A stretch of 64,000 bases of DNA, taken from assembly GCF_029212375.1 (NCBI RefSeq), contig NZ_JARGNU010000001.1:62001-126000 (forward strand). The letters run 5' to 3'. The stretch is from Zhongshania sp. (GTDB lineage Bacteria > Pseudomonadota > Gammaproteobacteria > Pseudomonadales > Spongiibacteraceae). The notes under the pieces are model-generated. The model searched no databases. It saw only the letters and a list, made by a program, of their open reading frames with translations, and had not been told where the DNA came from. Within the stretch, counting starts at the first letter, position 1. The number at the start of each line of letters is the position of its first letter. Shown piece by piece: positions 1 through 10,694 of this stretch. Made by a program: the position numbers and the translations under genes.

Positions 1-73
1 TTAAAAAACCTGAATAAGCACTCTTAATCTTTATTCAAAAATAAGTAATTTAAATTATTCGGTGGAGAAAAGC

Positions 74-910
74 ATGAGCGAAACCAATCCAGAAATCGGC
101 AAACGCGCAGAACTACGTGGTGGCTACGGCGCAAATTATCTAGAGGCCGGCGACAAGAGTAAGCCCTGTGTGATTTTGCTGCACGGCTCAGGCCCCGGCG
201 TGACTGGCTATGCCAACTGGCGCCTATTACTTCCTGAATTACAAAATGATTTCTATGTGTTGGCGCCAGATGTGGTGGGTTTTGGTTACACCGATCACCC
301 AGAAAATTTTGAATACAACATGGATAATTGGCTGAAATTCATGTGCGACTTTATGGATGCGGTTGGCGTGAGCAAAGCGCACTTTGTGGGCAACTCCTTT
401 GGTGGCGCCCTCAGCTTGGCAATGGCCGCGCGCCATCCAGAGCGGGTTGAGCGTTTTGTAATGATGGGTGCCGCGGGAATTCACTTCGAAATTACCGAAG
501 GTCTGCGTTTGGTGTGGGGCTATAAGCCCTCGGTAGAAGCGATGGCCGGACTGATGTCGGTATTTGCGTACAACCAAAATTTAGTGAGTGACGCAATTAT
601 TGAGTCGCGCTACGAGGCCAGTATTCGTCCGGGTTATCAGGAAGCATACGAGCAGTTATTCCCTGAGCCAATGCAAGAAAAGCTCAACGGTCTGTGTATT
701 CCCGAAGACGAAATTCGTTTGATTAGTCATGAGGCGCTGGTCGTTCATGGTAGAGAAGACGTCATTGTGCCAATGGAAAACTCCATTAAGGCACACCGTC
801 TTTTGAAAAACTCCGAACTGCATACCTTCGGTGAGTGTGGTCACTGGACTCAGGTGGAAAAGCCGCGCGCCTTCGCCGATCTGGTGCGTAATTTTTTGAT
901 GCGGGTTTGA
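74..910 (+). CDS. alpha/beta hydrolase, meta-cleavage product hydrolase family (CmtE/TodF/DmpD-like)
   Basis: HGSGPGVTGYANWR oxyanion region, GNSFGG nucleophile elbow, C-terminal GHW; first gene of a meta-pathway operon. ATG at 74 preferred over the GTG at 62. Confidence 0.85.
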   Translation: MSETNPEIGKRAELRGGYGANYLEAGDKSKPCVILLHGSGPGVTGYANWRLLLPELQNDFYVLAPDVVGFGYTDHPENFEYNMDNWLKFMCDFMDAVGVSKAHFVGNSFGGALSLAMAARHPERVERFVMMGAAGIHFEITEGLRLVWGYKPSVEAMAGLMSVFAYNQNLVSDAIIESRYEASIRPGYQEAYEQLFPEPMQEKLNGLCIPEDEIRLISHEALVVHGREDVIVPMENSIKAHRLLKNSELHTFGECGHWTQVEKPRAFADLVRNFLMRV

Positions 911-932
911 TCTCCATACAGGGTAGTAAAAT

Positions 933-1838
933 ATGTCGTTAAAACAACGTGCTGCAATCATTGGATCTGGGAATATTGGTACTGATCTGTTGATGAAAAT
1001 GTCCCGTTCCGAGTGGCTGGAACCCGTGTGGATGGTGGGCATAGACGCTGCTTCAGAAGGCTTGCAGCGCGCCGCTGCAATGGGTGTTAACACCACGGCA
1101 GATGGTGTTGATGGATTGCTCGAGGCAGTAAAGCGCGACGGTATTACCATCGCCTTCGACGCCACCTCGGCCTACGCCCACGCCGAAAACAGTCGTAAAT
1201 TGACCGAGCTGGGGGTAACCATGATTGATTTGACGCCCGCAGCAATTGGTCCGTTCTGTATCCCGCCGGTAAATCTTGCGTCCCTTGCCGGAGCGGGTTT
1301 AAACAATGTGAATATGGTGACCTGCGGCGGCCAGGCAACTATTCCGATGGTAGCTGCAGTGTCGCGGGTACAAGCGGTGAGCTACGCTGAGATTATTGCC
1401 ACGGTCGCGTCAAAATCGATTGGCCCTGGCACTCGAATGAATATCGATGAGTTTACTCGCACCACAGCCAGCGCGGTAGAACAGGTTGGCGGCGCGGCTA
1501 AGGGCAAGGCGATTATCGTCGTTAATCCCGCTGAGCCACCACTGATGATGCGGGACACCGTACACTGCTTAGTGGAAGGTGAAACCAAGCAGCAAGAGAT
1601 TATTGACTCGGTACACGCCATGGTGGCTGAAGTTAAAAAATACGTGCCGGGCTATAAATTGGTAAACGGTCCGGTATTCGACGGTAAAAAGGTATCTATC
1701 TTTTTAGAAGTTGAAGGCCTGGGCGATTTCTTGCCCAAATACGCAGGCAATTTAGACATTATGACGGCAGCAGCACTGCGCACTGGCGAAATGCTGGCAC
1801 AGCAACGTGCGTCCGGTGCGCAAGAGGGTGGAGAATAA
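933..1838 (+). CDS. mhpF: acetaldehyde dehydrogenase (acylating)
   Basis: N-terminal [16 protein letters not shown] Rossmann motif, [14 protein letters not shown] active-site Cys; adjacent to the aldolase gene. Confidence 0.92.
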   Translation: MSLKQRAAIIGSGNIGTDLLMKMSRSEWLEPVWMVGIDAASEGLQRAAAMGVNTTADGVDGLLEAVKRDGITIAFDATSAYAHAENSRKLTELGVTMIDLTPAAIGPFCIPPVNLASLAGAGLNNVNMVTCGGQATIPMVAAVSRVQAVSYAEIIATVASKSIGPGTRMNIDEFTRTTASAVEQVGGAAKGKAIIVVNPAEPPLMMRDTVHCLVEGETKQQEIIDSVHAMVAEVKKYVPGYKLVNGPVFDGKKVSIFLEVEGLGDFLPKYAGNLDIMTAAALRTGEMLAQQRASGAQEGGE

Positions 1839-1839
1839 T

Positions 1840-2883
1840 ATGCAATCATCATCAGTAGCAGTAAAGCTCCACGACATGAGTCTGCGCGACGGCATGCACT
1901 CTAAACAGCACCAGATTAGTCTAGAGGAAATGGTCGCGGTATCCACCGCATTAGATGATGCGGGAATGCCGCTCATTGAAGTAACCCACGGTGACGGCCT
2001 TGGCGGCGCATCCTTAAATTACGGTTTTCCTGCACACAGCGACGAGGAATATCTCAACGCAGTGGTGCCTAAGATGAAGCAGGCCAAAGTGTCGGCGTTG
2101 TTATTGCCTGGCATTGGTACGGTAGATCACCTGCGCATGGCAATAAATTGCGGTGTGAGCACCATTCGTGTTGCCACCCACTGTACCGAAGCCGATGTGA
2201 GTCAGCAGCATATTCAGTTTGCTGCTCAGCAGGGCTTAGACACAGTTGGCTTTTTAATGATGGCCCATATGGTGACGGCCGAGCATTTGCTGGAGCAAGC
2301 TAAGCTCATGGTTAGCTACGGCGCAAACTGCATATACTGCACCGACTCAGCGGGCTATATGTTACCCGCCGAGGTCAGCCTTAAGATTAAAACCCTGCGC
2401 GATGCACTACCCGACAACGTGGAGATTGGTTTTCACGGTCATCACAATATGGCCATGGGCGTTGCCAACTCTATTGCCGCTATTGAAGCCGGTGCGCGCC
2501 GTATTGACGGTTCGGTGGCAGGCTTGGGTGCCGGCGCGGGCAATACGCCTTTAGAGGTGTTGGTGGCAGTTATGCATCGCATGGGCATGGCGACGGGCAT
2601 TGATCTGTATAAAATTATGGATGTTGCCGAAGACCTTATTGTGCCCATGATGGATCACCCGATTCGTATTGATCGGGATGCGCTCACGCTTGGCTACGCC
2701 GGTGTTTACAGCTCGTTTTTGCTATTTGCTAAACGCGCCGAGCAGCGCTACGGCATTTCGGCTCGCGATGTATTGGTTGAATTGGGACGGCGCGGCACGG
2801 TCGGTGGTCAAGAAGATATGATCGAAGATCTCGCCTTAACCATGGCTCGCGAAAGGGGCACCTTGACTGGGGCCGCGTCGTGA
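1840..2883 (+). CDS. mhpE: 4-hydroxy-2-oxovalerate aldolase
   Basis: [16 protein letters not shown] and [15 protein letters not shown] motifs of the HMGL-like/DmpG family; the ATG at 1840 fits better than the upstream ORF start. Confidence 0.92.
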   Translation: MQSSSVAVKLHDMSLRDGMHSKQHQISLEEMVAVSTALDDAGMPLIEVTHGDGLGGASLNYGFPAHSDEEYLNAVVPKMKQAKVSALLLPGIGTVDHLRMAINCGVSTIRVATHCTEADVSQQHIQFAAQQGLDTVGFLMMAHMVTAEHLLEQAKLMVSYGANCIYCTDSAGYMLPAEVSLKIKTLRDALPDNVEIGFHGHHNMAMGVANSIAAIEAGARRIDGSVAGLGAGAGNTPLEVLVAVMHRMGMATGIDLYKIMDVAEDLIVPMMDHPIRIDRDALTLGYAGVYSSFLLFAKRAEQRYGISARDVLVELGRRGTVGGQEDMIEDLALTMARERGTLTGAAS

Positions 2884-3581
2884 GCGGCGCGCAGGCGCCG
2901 TTGATACTCGCCGACCAGCAGCGCAAGCTGCGTATGGCGGCGCGGGCGCTGAGTCGGGCGGGTTTGGTACACGCCTTTGGACACTGTAGTTTTCGCGAAA
3001 ATGAAGACTATTTCTGGGTGGGGCCGTCGATGCCTTTGGGCTGTGTGCCAGTTGGCGCTGAAAATCAGCGAGTGCCGGTGCGTGGCCCGTTGCCCGATGG
3101 GGTGCTGGGCGAAGTGCGTATTCATCAATATCTATACGCATCCCGCCCCGACGTTAACGCAGTTGGCCGTATTATGCCGCCGGCGGTAATGGCGCTGTCT
3201 ACCCAGGGTTTAACACCGCGTTGCCGCCACGGTCTGAGTGCCTATTTTGCAAATGACATTCCGTTGTGGCGCGATCCACGGTTACTGCGCAATGACGATG
3301 CCGCAAAAGCCTTGGTAGAACTCATGGCTGAGCGACCGGCCTTAGTGATGCGCGGCAATGGTGTGGTGGTTGCGGCTGCGTCACTAGAAGAAATGTTGAG
3401 TTACGCTTGGTTTCTTGAAGACACCGCACGCCTAGAATTACAGATTCGCGCAGCCAATTTTGCGCCTGAGCAGGGCTGTTTAGATAAAGACGAAATACGT
3501 GACCGTCACGTCACCACGGGCAATGTTTTTGGTCGTATGTGGCAGTATCTCACCTTGGGTGATCCGGAGTATGTTGCTTAA
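2880..3581 (+). CDS. class II aldolase/adducin family protein, candidate HCOMODA-type decarboxylase (CmtD-like)
   Basis: Class II aldolase N-terminus ([20 protein letters not shown]); GTG start overlaps the aldolase stop (GTGA); lies between meta-pathway genes and a Rieske dioxygenase. Confidence 0.7.
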   Translation: MSGAQAPLILADQQRKLRMAARALSRAGLVHAFGHCSFRENEDYFWVGPSMPLGCVPVGAENQRVPVRGPLPDGVLGEVRIHQYLYASRPDVNAVGRIMPPAVMALSTQGLTPRCRHGLSAYFANDIPLWRDPRLLRNDDAAKALVELMAERPALVMRGNGVVVAAASLEEMLSYAWFLEDTARLELQIRAANFAPEQGCLDKDEIRDRHVTTGNVFGRMWQYLTLGDPEYVA

Positions 3582-3643
3582 TAATAAGCAGCTTAAAATT
3601 CCATATAAATGCATACACAAACATAAAAAGAGGATGAAGAGTC

Positions 3644-4912
3644 ATGAGTGATCCGCTAATTATTGACGATCTTGAACGTGGCCAATTTAAAGTGGCAAGG
3701 CGCAGTTTTACTAGCCAAGCCATTTTTGAACAAGAGCGCGATAAAATTTTTCAAAATTGCTGGCTGTACCTCGGGCATGAGTCTGAACTGCGCGAGCCAG
3801 GTGATTTTGTTAGCCGCACGGTAGCAAATCAAAACCTGTTGTTTGTGCGCGGTCGCGACAATGAAATTCGTGCCTTCTTTAATGTTTGCCCCCATCGTGG
3901 CGCCACCGTTTGCCGTGAGAAAAAGGGTAAAGCCAAAAGTTTTCAGTGTATGTATCACGGCTGGGTATTTAAAAATACCGGCGAGATCGCTCACCTTTCT
4001 GGCGAGCCTGCTTACGCCAAAGATTTTAAAGACGAGGGCAATTGCAATTTGCGCTCACTGCCGCGCCTAGATCAGTATGCCGGATTCTATTTTATAAGCT
4101 TTAAGCAAGATATTGAGCCGCTGCCTGATTATTTGGCGGGCGCTAAAGACTATCTTGATATCGTTGCCAATCAATCGTCTGCCGGCATGGAAATTGTTGG
4201 CGGCACGCAAGAATACTCGATTCGCGCCAATTGGAAATTACTGGTGGAAAACAGCGTAGATGGTTATCACGCTGAATCAACCCACGCAACGTATCTTGAT
4301 TATTTAATGAATACCAATGGCAGCTTGTCGGCAACAAGGCTTGCCGGTAAAGGCTACGACTTGGGCAATGGTCATGCGGTGATTGAATACAGCGCGCCTT
4401 GGGGGCGGCCTATCGCTCAATGGATTCCCATGTGGGGCGAGAAGGGGAAAGAAGAATTAGATCAGGTATACGCCGAACTTGTCGAGCGTCTTGGCGAAGA
4501 TAAAGCCAAGCAAATGGCGACGCTGAATCGCAATATGATTATTTTCCCTAACTTGGTTATTAACGACATTATGGCGATCACGGTACGGACTTTTTACCCC
4601 ACCGCGCCTGATGAGATGATGATTAATGGCTTTGCACTTGGGGTGGCGGACGAAAGTGAATGGCGTCGCGAATATCGCCTGTCTAATTTCCTTGAGTTTA
4701 TTGGCCCAGGTGGTTTTGCAACCCCCGACGACGTTGAGGCCTTGGAGCATTGCCAGCGCGGTTTCCAAGCGGCGGCCAATGCGCCGTGGAATGACATTTC
4801 TAAGGGCATGAAAGCCAAACAAGCGTCCTTTGACGACGAGTTGCAAATGCGCGCATTTTGGCGAGAGTGGAATCGCAGACTGAGTACCGAGGAGGGTGTC
4901 GGCCATGAATAA
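3644..4912 (+). CDS. Rieske aromatic-ring-hydroxylating dioxygenase, alpha subunit
   Basis: Rieske motif CPHRG-x16-[19 protein letters not shown] mononuclear iron region. Confidence 0.93.
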   Translation: MSDPLIIDDLERGQFKVARRSFTSQAIFEQERDKIFQNCWLYLGHESELREPGDFVSRTVANQNLLFVRGRDNEIRAFFNVCPHRGATVCREKKGKAKSFQCMYHGWVFKNTGEIAHLSGEPAYAKDFKDEGNCNLRSLPRLDQYAGFYFISFKQDIEPLPDYLAGAKDYLDIVANQSSAGMEIVGGTQEYSIRANWKLLVENSVDGYHAESTHATYLDYLMNTNGSLSATRLAGKGYDLGNGHAVIEYSAPWGRPIAQWIPMWGEKGKEELDQVYAELVERLGEDKAKQMATLNRNMIIFPNLVINDIMAITVRTFYPTAPDEMMINGFALGVADESEWRREYRLSNFLEFIGPGGFATPDDVEALEHCQRGFQAAANAPWNDISKGMKAKQASFDDELQMRAFWREWNRRLSTEEGVGHE

Positions 4913-5417
4913 TATTGCATCCCAAGCTAATTTAATGCGCTTTTTTCAAGTGCAGCAATTTCTAAACTATGAAGCGAGTCTGATCGATAGTTGGCAACTT
5001 GATACTTGGTTAGATTTATTTACAGAGGATGGTAGTTATTTTGTACCGCCCACCGATGTGGCTGCCGATGAGGCCGATCCAACCAAACATTTGTACTACA
5101 TTGCCGACAACCGTGGACGTTTGCAGGAGCGGGTAATCCGCTTGGAGAAGAAAACCTGTCACGCGGAATTTCCGCGCTCTAAGGTCCAGCATTTAGTAAG
5201 CAATATTTTGCTCCTCGGCGAAGACGAGCAGGGCCGCGTTTTGGTCTCAGCGGCGTTTCTTGTTTACCGAACCAAGAATGGGCACAGCGATGTGTTTGTG
5301 GGCAATTATCGCTATGTGCTGGAAGAGCGTGACGGCGATTTGAAGATTGCGAGTAAGACTTGCAATCTTGCCCTAGACGGGCTTCGTCCCCAGGCCAAGA
5401 TCAGCATCATCCTGTAA
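4905..5417 (+). CDS. aromatic-ring-hydroxylating dioxygenase, beta subunit
   Basis: About 170 aa, small-subunit fold signature ([30 protein letters not shown]), directly follows the alpha subunit. Confidence 0.9.
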   Translation: MNNIASQANLMRFFQVQQFLNYEASLIDSWQLDTWLDLFTEDGSYFVPPTDVAADEADPTKHLYYIADNRGRLQERVIRLEKKTCHAEFPRSKVQHLVSNILLLGEDEQGRVLVSAAFLVYRTKNGHSDVFVGNYRYVLEERDGDLKIASKTCNLALDGLRPQAKISIIL

Positions 5418-5461
5418 TCAGCCTGCATACTCAAAACGAAAAAGCAAAACGGAAATACATA

Positions 5462-6241
5462 ATGGAACAGCAAGCGTTAAAAAAAATAAGTGATGAGTTG
5501 TATCAAGCGCTGCGCACAGGCGTGGCGGTGTCGCCATTAACCGAACGTTTTCCGGCAATCACTATCGACGATGCTTACAAGGTGTCTTTGAATATGCTGG
5601 CAATGCGCGAGGCCGATGGCGAGCGCTTGATTGGTAAAAAAATTGGCGTCACCAGTGAAGCCGTGCAAAACATGCTCAATGTTAGGCAGCCAGATTTTGG
5701 TTTTCTTACTGACAAAATGCAGTTCAGTGAGCGCTTGTCGCTAACAGGTATGATCGCGCCCAAGGCTGAAGGCGAAATTGCTTTTTGTTTAAAAAGTGAT
5801 TTAACCGGTCCAGGAGTTACTGAGGCGCAGGTGTTGGCGGCGACCGACTACATTATGCCCTGTTTCGAAATTGTAGATTCGCGCATTGCGAATTGGGCAA
5901 TCAAAATTCAAGACACCGTGGCCGACAACGCCTCATGTGGAAGTTTTGTGGTGAGTGAGGCCAATAAAATCGACCCGCGCCAACTTGATCTGCCAGCGTT
6001 AGAGATGAAAGTCTACAAAAATGGCAAGCTGCTTAGTGAAGGCCTTGGCGCCGCGGCCCTGGGTAACCCACTTACCTGTGTGGCGTGGCTGGCCAATACC
6101 TTGGGTGAATACGGCATTAGCCTACTTGCCGGCGACATCATTTTATCGGGGTCATTGGTGCCACTGGAACCGATAAAGGCGGGCGATGAAATGTCGCTGG
6201 AAATTTCGGGGGTCGGTTCGCTGGCGGTTGTTTTTGAGTAA
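5462..6241 (+). CDS. 2-keto-4-pentenoate hydratase family (2-hydroxypenta-2,4-dienoate hydratase)
   Basis: GKKIGVTSEAVQNMLNVRQPDFG and EGEIAFCL motifs; ATG at 5462 is the likely true start. Confidence 0.9.
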   Translation: MEQQALKKISDELYQALRTGVAVSPLTERFPAITIDDAYKVSLNMLAMREADGERLIGKKIGVTSEAVQNMLNVRQPDFGFLTDKMQFSERLSLTGMIAPKAEGEIAFCLKSDLTGPGVTEAQVLAATDYIMPCFEIVDSRIANWAIKIQDTVADNASCGSFVVSEANKIDPRQLDLPALEMKVYKNGKLLSEGLGAAALGNPLTCVAWLANTLGEYGISLLAGDIILSGSLVPLEPIKAGDEMSLEISGVGSLAVVFE

Positions 6242-6253
6242 GGGAGAATAATA

Positions 6254-8164
6254 ATGAATATGCAGGAAAATATTGCGCTTTGGGAAAAGGCAGCCAAAGC
6301 TATTGATTGGTTTCATTCACCTACGATTACCCTCGATGACAGTCGGGCACCGCTATACCGCTGGTTTAGCGACGGCCAGTGTAATACCAGTTATAACTGT
6401 CTAGATCGGCATGTGGCGGCCGGTCGCGGCGATCAAACCGCACTGATTTACGACAGCCCAGTTACCGATTGTGTGGAGCACATTAGTTACGCGCAATTGC
6501 TAAAGCGAGTAGAGCATTTTGCTGGCGCATTAAAAGCCCTTGGCATAGAAAAAGGCGACCGCGTCGTTATTTATATGCCTATGGTGCCAGAGGCCGCCGT
6601 GGCGATGCAGGCCTGTGCGCGCATTGGCGCTGTTCATTCCGTGGTGTTTGGGGGCTTTGCCGCTAATGAATTGGCCTCGCGTATCGATGACTGCGAAGCC
6701 AAGCTGGTGATTTCGGCGTCTTGCGGCATCGAGCCAACTCGCCTAATTGCTTACAAACCGCTGTTAGACGAGGCTATTGAATACTGTAAGCATCCGCCAG
6801 AAAAATGCATCATCCTGCAGCGACCACAGTTGCAGGCGGATATGAAGGCCGGTCGGGATTTGGATTGGCACGATTGTGAAAACAATGCAGCGCCTGCAGA
6901 GTGCGCTGTGCTGCAGGCCACTGATCCGCTGTATATTATTTATACCTCCGGCACCACCGGTAACCCCAAGGGTGTTATTCGCGACAACGGTAGTCATTTG
7001 GTTGCGATGGACTGGAGCTTGGAAAACATCTACGGAATCGATCCCGGTGACGTGTTTTGGGCGGCCTCGGATATTGGCTGGGTAGTGGGCCACTCTTATA
7101 TTGTTTACGGCCCGCTTATTCGCGGCGCAACTGCGCTGATGTTTGAAGGCAAGCCGGTGGGCACGCCAGACGCGTTTAGCTACTGGCGCTTGATTGAACG
7201 CCATAAAGTGAAGGCAATGTTTACCGCGCCCACAGCGATTCGCGCCATTAAACAACAAGATCCCGAGGGCCACGGCCCAGAAGACTTTGATCTTTCCAGT
7301 TTGCAAAACCTGTTTTTGGCGGGGGAGCGAGCTGATCCCGATACTATTCAATGGGCTGAAAAGCAGCTGAATATTCCTGTAATTGACCATTGGTGGCAGA
7401 CCGAATTAGGTTGGCCTGCAGTGGCTAATTGCGCTGGCCGTGGCTTATTCCCCGTTAAATACGGTTCATCGGGCAAGTGTGTGCCGGGTTTTGATGTAGT
7501 GGTACTCGACGAAGCGGGTGACACTTTGCCAGCAGGTGAGATGGGCGCGCTGGCGATTCGCCTACCGCTGCCGCCAGGGACATTGCCGAGCTTATGGAAA
7601 AACGATCAGGGCTTTATCGATAAATACCTGAGTCACTATCCCGGCTTTTACAACGCCGGTGACGCAGGCTATATCGATGAAGACGGTTATGTGTTCATTA
7701 TGAGTCGCACCGATGACGTGATTAATGTAGCTGGCCATCGTCTTTCGACAGGCCGCATGGAAGAAGTGCTCGCGGCCCACCGCGACGTGGCAGAATGCGC
7801 GGTATTTGGTGTGAATGACCCTATGAAAGGCCAAGTGCCGGTGGGCTTATTGGTATTGAACGCCGGTTTAGCGCGAACAGCAGAGGATGTGGAGAAAGAG
7901 GCAGTTGCCATGGTGCGCGACCAAATTGGTCCTGTGGCCTGCTTTAAACGTGCGGTTGTTGTAAAGCGTTTGCCTAAAACACGGTCTGGCAAGATATTGC
8001 GCGCCACTTTGCAAAAAATGGTTAACGGCGATGCCTTTAAAATTCCGGCGACCATCGACGATCCAGCAATTCTTGATGAAATCAGTTTAGCGTTAGGCTT
8101 GTCGATACCGGAAGGCAGTGACGATGATTTTCCGGAGTACTACTGGCATACGATGTTTGTTTGA
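6254..8164 (+). CDS. acyl-CoA synthetase, propionyl/acetyl-CoA synthetase family (PrpE/CymE-like)
   Basis: YTSGTTGNPKG P-loop, C-terminal KTRSGKILR; about 636 aa, colinear with meta-pathway genes. Confidence 0.88.
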   Translation: MNMQENIALWEKAAKAIDWFHSPTITLDDSRAPLYRWFSDGQCNTSYNCLDRHVAAGRGDQTALIYDSPVTDCVEHISYAQLLKRVEHFAGALKALGIEKGDRVVIYMPMVPEAAVAMQACARIGAVHSVVFGGFAANELASRIDDCEAKLVISASCGIEPTRLIAYKPLLDEAIEYCKHPPEKCIILQRPQLQADMKAGRDLDWHDCENNAAPAECAVLQATDPLYIIYTSGTTGNPKGVIRDNGSHLVAMDWSLENIYGIDPGDVFWAASDIGWVVGHSYIVYGPLIRGATALMFEGKPVGTPDAFSYWRLIERHKVKAMFTAPTAIRAIKQQDPEGHGPEDFDLSSLQNLFLAGERADPDTIQWAEKQLNIPVIDHWWQTELGWPAVANCAGRGLFPVKYGSSGKCVPGFDVVVLDEAGDTLPAGEMGALAIRLPLPPGTLPSLWKNDQGFIDKYLSHYPGFYNAGDAGYIDEDGYVFIMSRTDDVINVAGHRLSTGRMEEVLAAHRDVAECAVFGVNDPMKGQVPVGLLVLNAGLARTAEDVEKEAVAMVRDQIGPVACFKRAVVVKRLPKTRSGKILRATLQKMVNGDAFKIPATIDDPAILDEISLALGLSIPEGSDDDFPEYYWHTMFV

Positions 8165-8677
8165 TTACTGAACAGTGAAATAGGTGCAGTAATAACCGGC
8201 GTTAATGCAGTTAGTTTTTATGCATAATGCCGGTATTAGGGCATAAAGTCGTGGTCAGCGGCCCTAGAGTCTTGTTTGTCGAGGTCAATTTCCTTGGCAA
8301 GCTAGGCTCAGTGTCGTTACGAATAATATCGTTTTTGGTAAGGGGCTTGACATAGGCGTGAAATAGTACAAAAATAGTTTCTCAGTAAATTACTTATAAA
8401 CTATAAGAGCGGCGCTAGGCGATGCCAAGATGAGTAATTGAGTATGAATTTTTGTATTAAGTTTTTCGTCAAGCACTCACCCTTGCTGACGGTTCGGCCG
8501 CCTTGGTGTTTGGAGGTGGTCTTTTTTAATTAAATGGCTGAATTTGAAGGTGTTGTTTTACGTTACACGCCTAAAATATCAGTGTGAGTCTATAGTTATC
8601 TTGGCTTGACGGCATTGTGATTTCCCCAATACCATTACCAGTTTGCTAAACAGCGAAGAATTGGAATTGGGAGCGCG

Positions 8678-9193
8678 TTGGTGAGAGGAATAGATAGGCT
8701 GCGGTCAGTGGAGCGTACGACTGAGCCGCTGACAAAAGCACTGCCTGAGTTGCCCAAGCAACAGACAATACTGGTGCGTTTAGTAAGAATCGCCGCCTAT
8801 GGGCTGGGTGATTACTTTACGGGGGTATTTAGTGAGCTTGGCCTGACTGAACACAGCTACCATGCTTTGTGTGTTCTGGTTGCGAGTGACAAAGGCCGAG
8901 CGTCTCCTAGTGAGCTGAGTGAACTGGTGGGTACGAGTCGTCCGAATATGTCAAAGGTCATCGTTACCCTAGAAAAGGCCGGTTACGTTTGCAAAGAGGC
9001 GGGAAAATTAGACGGCCGTCGCGCGGTAGTCGCGATTACTAAACTCGGTAGGCAGGTGGTTAGCAAGGCCACCCCGAGTGTTGCAGGCCCAGTGAATAAT
9101 GCCTTTTCAGGGCTCGATGCTGATGAGCAGGCAGAGTTAGATCGATTATTACGAAAGGCAATTGTGTCTTTTGATGAGGCCAAGTTTCGCTAG
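8678..9193 (+). CDS. MarR family transcriptional regulator
   Basis: wHTH: SPSELSELVGTSRPNMSKVIVTLEKAGYVCKEAGKLDGRRAVVAITKLG. Confidence 0.85.
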   Translation: MVRGIDRLRSVERTTEPLTKALPELPKQQTILVRLVRIAAYGLGDYFTGVFSELGLTEHSYHALCVLVASDKGRASPSELSELVGTSRPNMSKVIVTLEKAGYVCKEAGKLDGRRAVVAITKLGRQVVSKATPSVAGPVNNAFSGLDADEQAELDRLLRKAIVSFDEAKFR

Positions 9194-9238
9194 AAAGAGC
9201 TGAGCTTGGTGTTATTACAACAAGCGAGGTATAGAGCG

Positions 9239-9982
9239 ATGGATGAGAAAACCGCCTTTCGGCATGAATTAATTAGCGCATGGTGCGGCCCAGCCTTCTT
9301 AATTAGCTTTATTATTTTTTGGGTTATTCTTGGGCAGAATTTCCCTAACCCTTCACCGGCCTTAACGGCTGACGCACTGCAAGCGCGCTATGCAGAAAAT
9401 CTTGGCTCTATTCGGCTTGGATTTATTATCTCGATGATTATTGTGGTTTTTTACCTGCCATGGACCGCCTTACTCAGCACCCAAATGGCACGTATAGAAG
9501 GTCGTTTCCCAGTAATGGCCTACCTCCAGTTACTTGGCGGTGGCTTAACCGTGATGGTGGTTTCTTTTAGCGCGTTTTTCTGGGTGGCGGCGGCATTTCG
9601 TCCCGATCAAGACCCAGCTACCACACAAATGCTAACGGATTTAGGTTGGTTGTGTATTGACCTTCAATACGCCTGTACCACCTTGCAGATGATTGCAGCG
9701 GCCTTGGTTGGCTTGGCCGATAAGCGTGAAGTACCACTTTTTCCAAGATGGGCATGTTACGTCACCATCTGGTGCGGTCTTAGCTTCCTGCCTGCGAGTT
9801 TGACGGGGGTTCTTAAGACCGGCCCCTTTGCTTGGGACGGTATACTGAGTTACTACATTCCTTACGCTTGCTGGCTTGGCTGGTACACAATTGCCAGTAC
9901 TTACATGATCAAAGAAGTGAACCGCCGTATAAAAGCAAGTGAAGGTGCTGCTGTAACTAGCCCGAGTTTGTCTCGCGCGTAG
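9239..9982 (+). CDS. integral membrane protein of unknown function
   Basis: Multiple predicted hydrophobic helices; ATG at 9239 likely; no recognised family. Confidence 0.6.
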   Translation: MDEKTAFRHELISAWCGPAFLISFIIFWVILGQNFPNPSPALTADALQARYAENLGSIRLGFIISMIIVVFYLPWTALLSTQMARIEGRFPVMAYLQLLGGGLTVMVVSFSAFFWVAAAFRPDQDPATTQMLTDLGWLCIDLQYACTTLQMIAAALVGLADKREVPLFPRWACYVTIWCGLSFLPASLTGVLKTGPFAWDGILSYYIPYACWLGWYTIASTYMIKEVNRRIKASEGAAVTSPSLSRA

Positions 9983-10110
9983 TAAAATCTGCTGGCTCGG
10001 TAATTCTATTAATTTAAAGAGTTTTCCGAGCTACCGATCAGCTGCTGATTAGAATAAATATCCGTTCGTGGCTGATCGGGATCCTTGATCTTAAATAAAG
10101 GGAGTAGTGC

Positions 10111-10692
10111 GTGAGCGTTTCTACTATTGAAAAAGAAAGAGCGCCGGCTGTAGAAGAAGGCATCTTAATATTTATTTTTGCTGATATGTGTATGTTCGCC
10201 TTGTTCTTCATCACCTACTTGATGGAGCGTAATGCTGATCCTACAGTGTATATAGCTTCGCAAGCGAAGCTAAATCAAACCTTGGGTGCAATTAATACAC
10301 TCATACTCTTGCTTAGTTCTTGGTTTGTGGTGCTGGCGGTAAAAGCACTTAAACGAAATGCTCAGCAGGCTTGCGCTGTATTTCTTGCGTCAGCATTTTG
10401 TTGTGGTGCAGTTTTTATTGTAAATAAGGCGATGGAATACAGCGCGAAAATTCAAGATGGCGTGACCATTCTGAGCAATGATTTCTTTATGTTTTATTAC
10501 ATTATTACCGGTATTCATTTGGCGCATGTGGTCGGTGGTATGGTGATTTTGCTGGTACTTTTTATAAACACTCGGCGAGGTAAGTATAGCGCTAACAATA
10601 TTGCTGCCGTTGAAAGTGGTGGCGTTTATTGGCATATGGTTGACTTGCTGTGGATATTTATTTTTCCGCTAATCTATTTTTTGGGAGCGTGA
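10111..10692 (+). CDS. heme-copper oxidase subunit III family protein (CoxIII/NorE-like)
   Basis: FADMCMFALFF, NDFFMFYYIITGIHLAHVVGGM, YWHMVDLLWIFIFPLIYF motifs. Confidence 0.85.
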   Translation: MSVSTIEKERAPAVEEGILIFIFADMCMFALFFITYLMERNADPTVYIASQAKLNQTLGAINTLILLLSSWFVVLAVKALKRNAQQACAVFLASAFCCGAVFIVNKAMEYSAKIQDGVTILSNDFFMFYYIITGIHLAHVVGGMVILLVLFINTRRGKYSANNIAAVESGGVYWHMVDLLWIFIFPLIYFLGA

Positions 10693-10694
10693 AT

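Noticed and set aside
4457-4906. 149-aa antisense ORF inside the Rieske alpha gene
   Set aside because: Overlaps a well-supported gene and shows no family signal.
6764-7390. 208-aa antisense ORF within the PrpE-like gene
   Set aside because: Shadow ORF inside a strongly supported coding gene; no recognisable motif.
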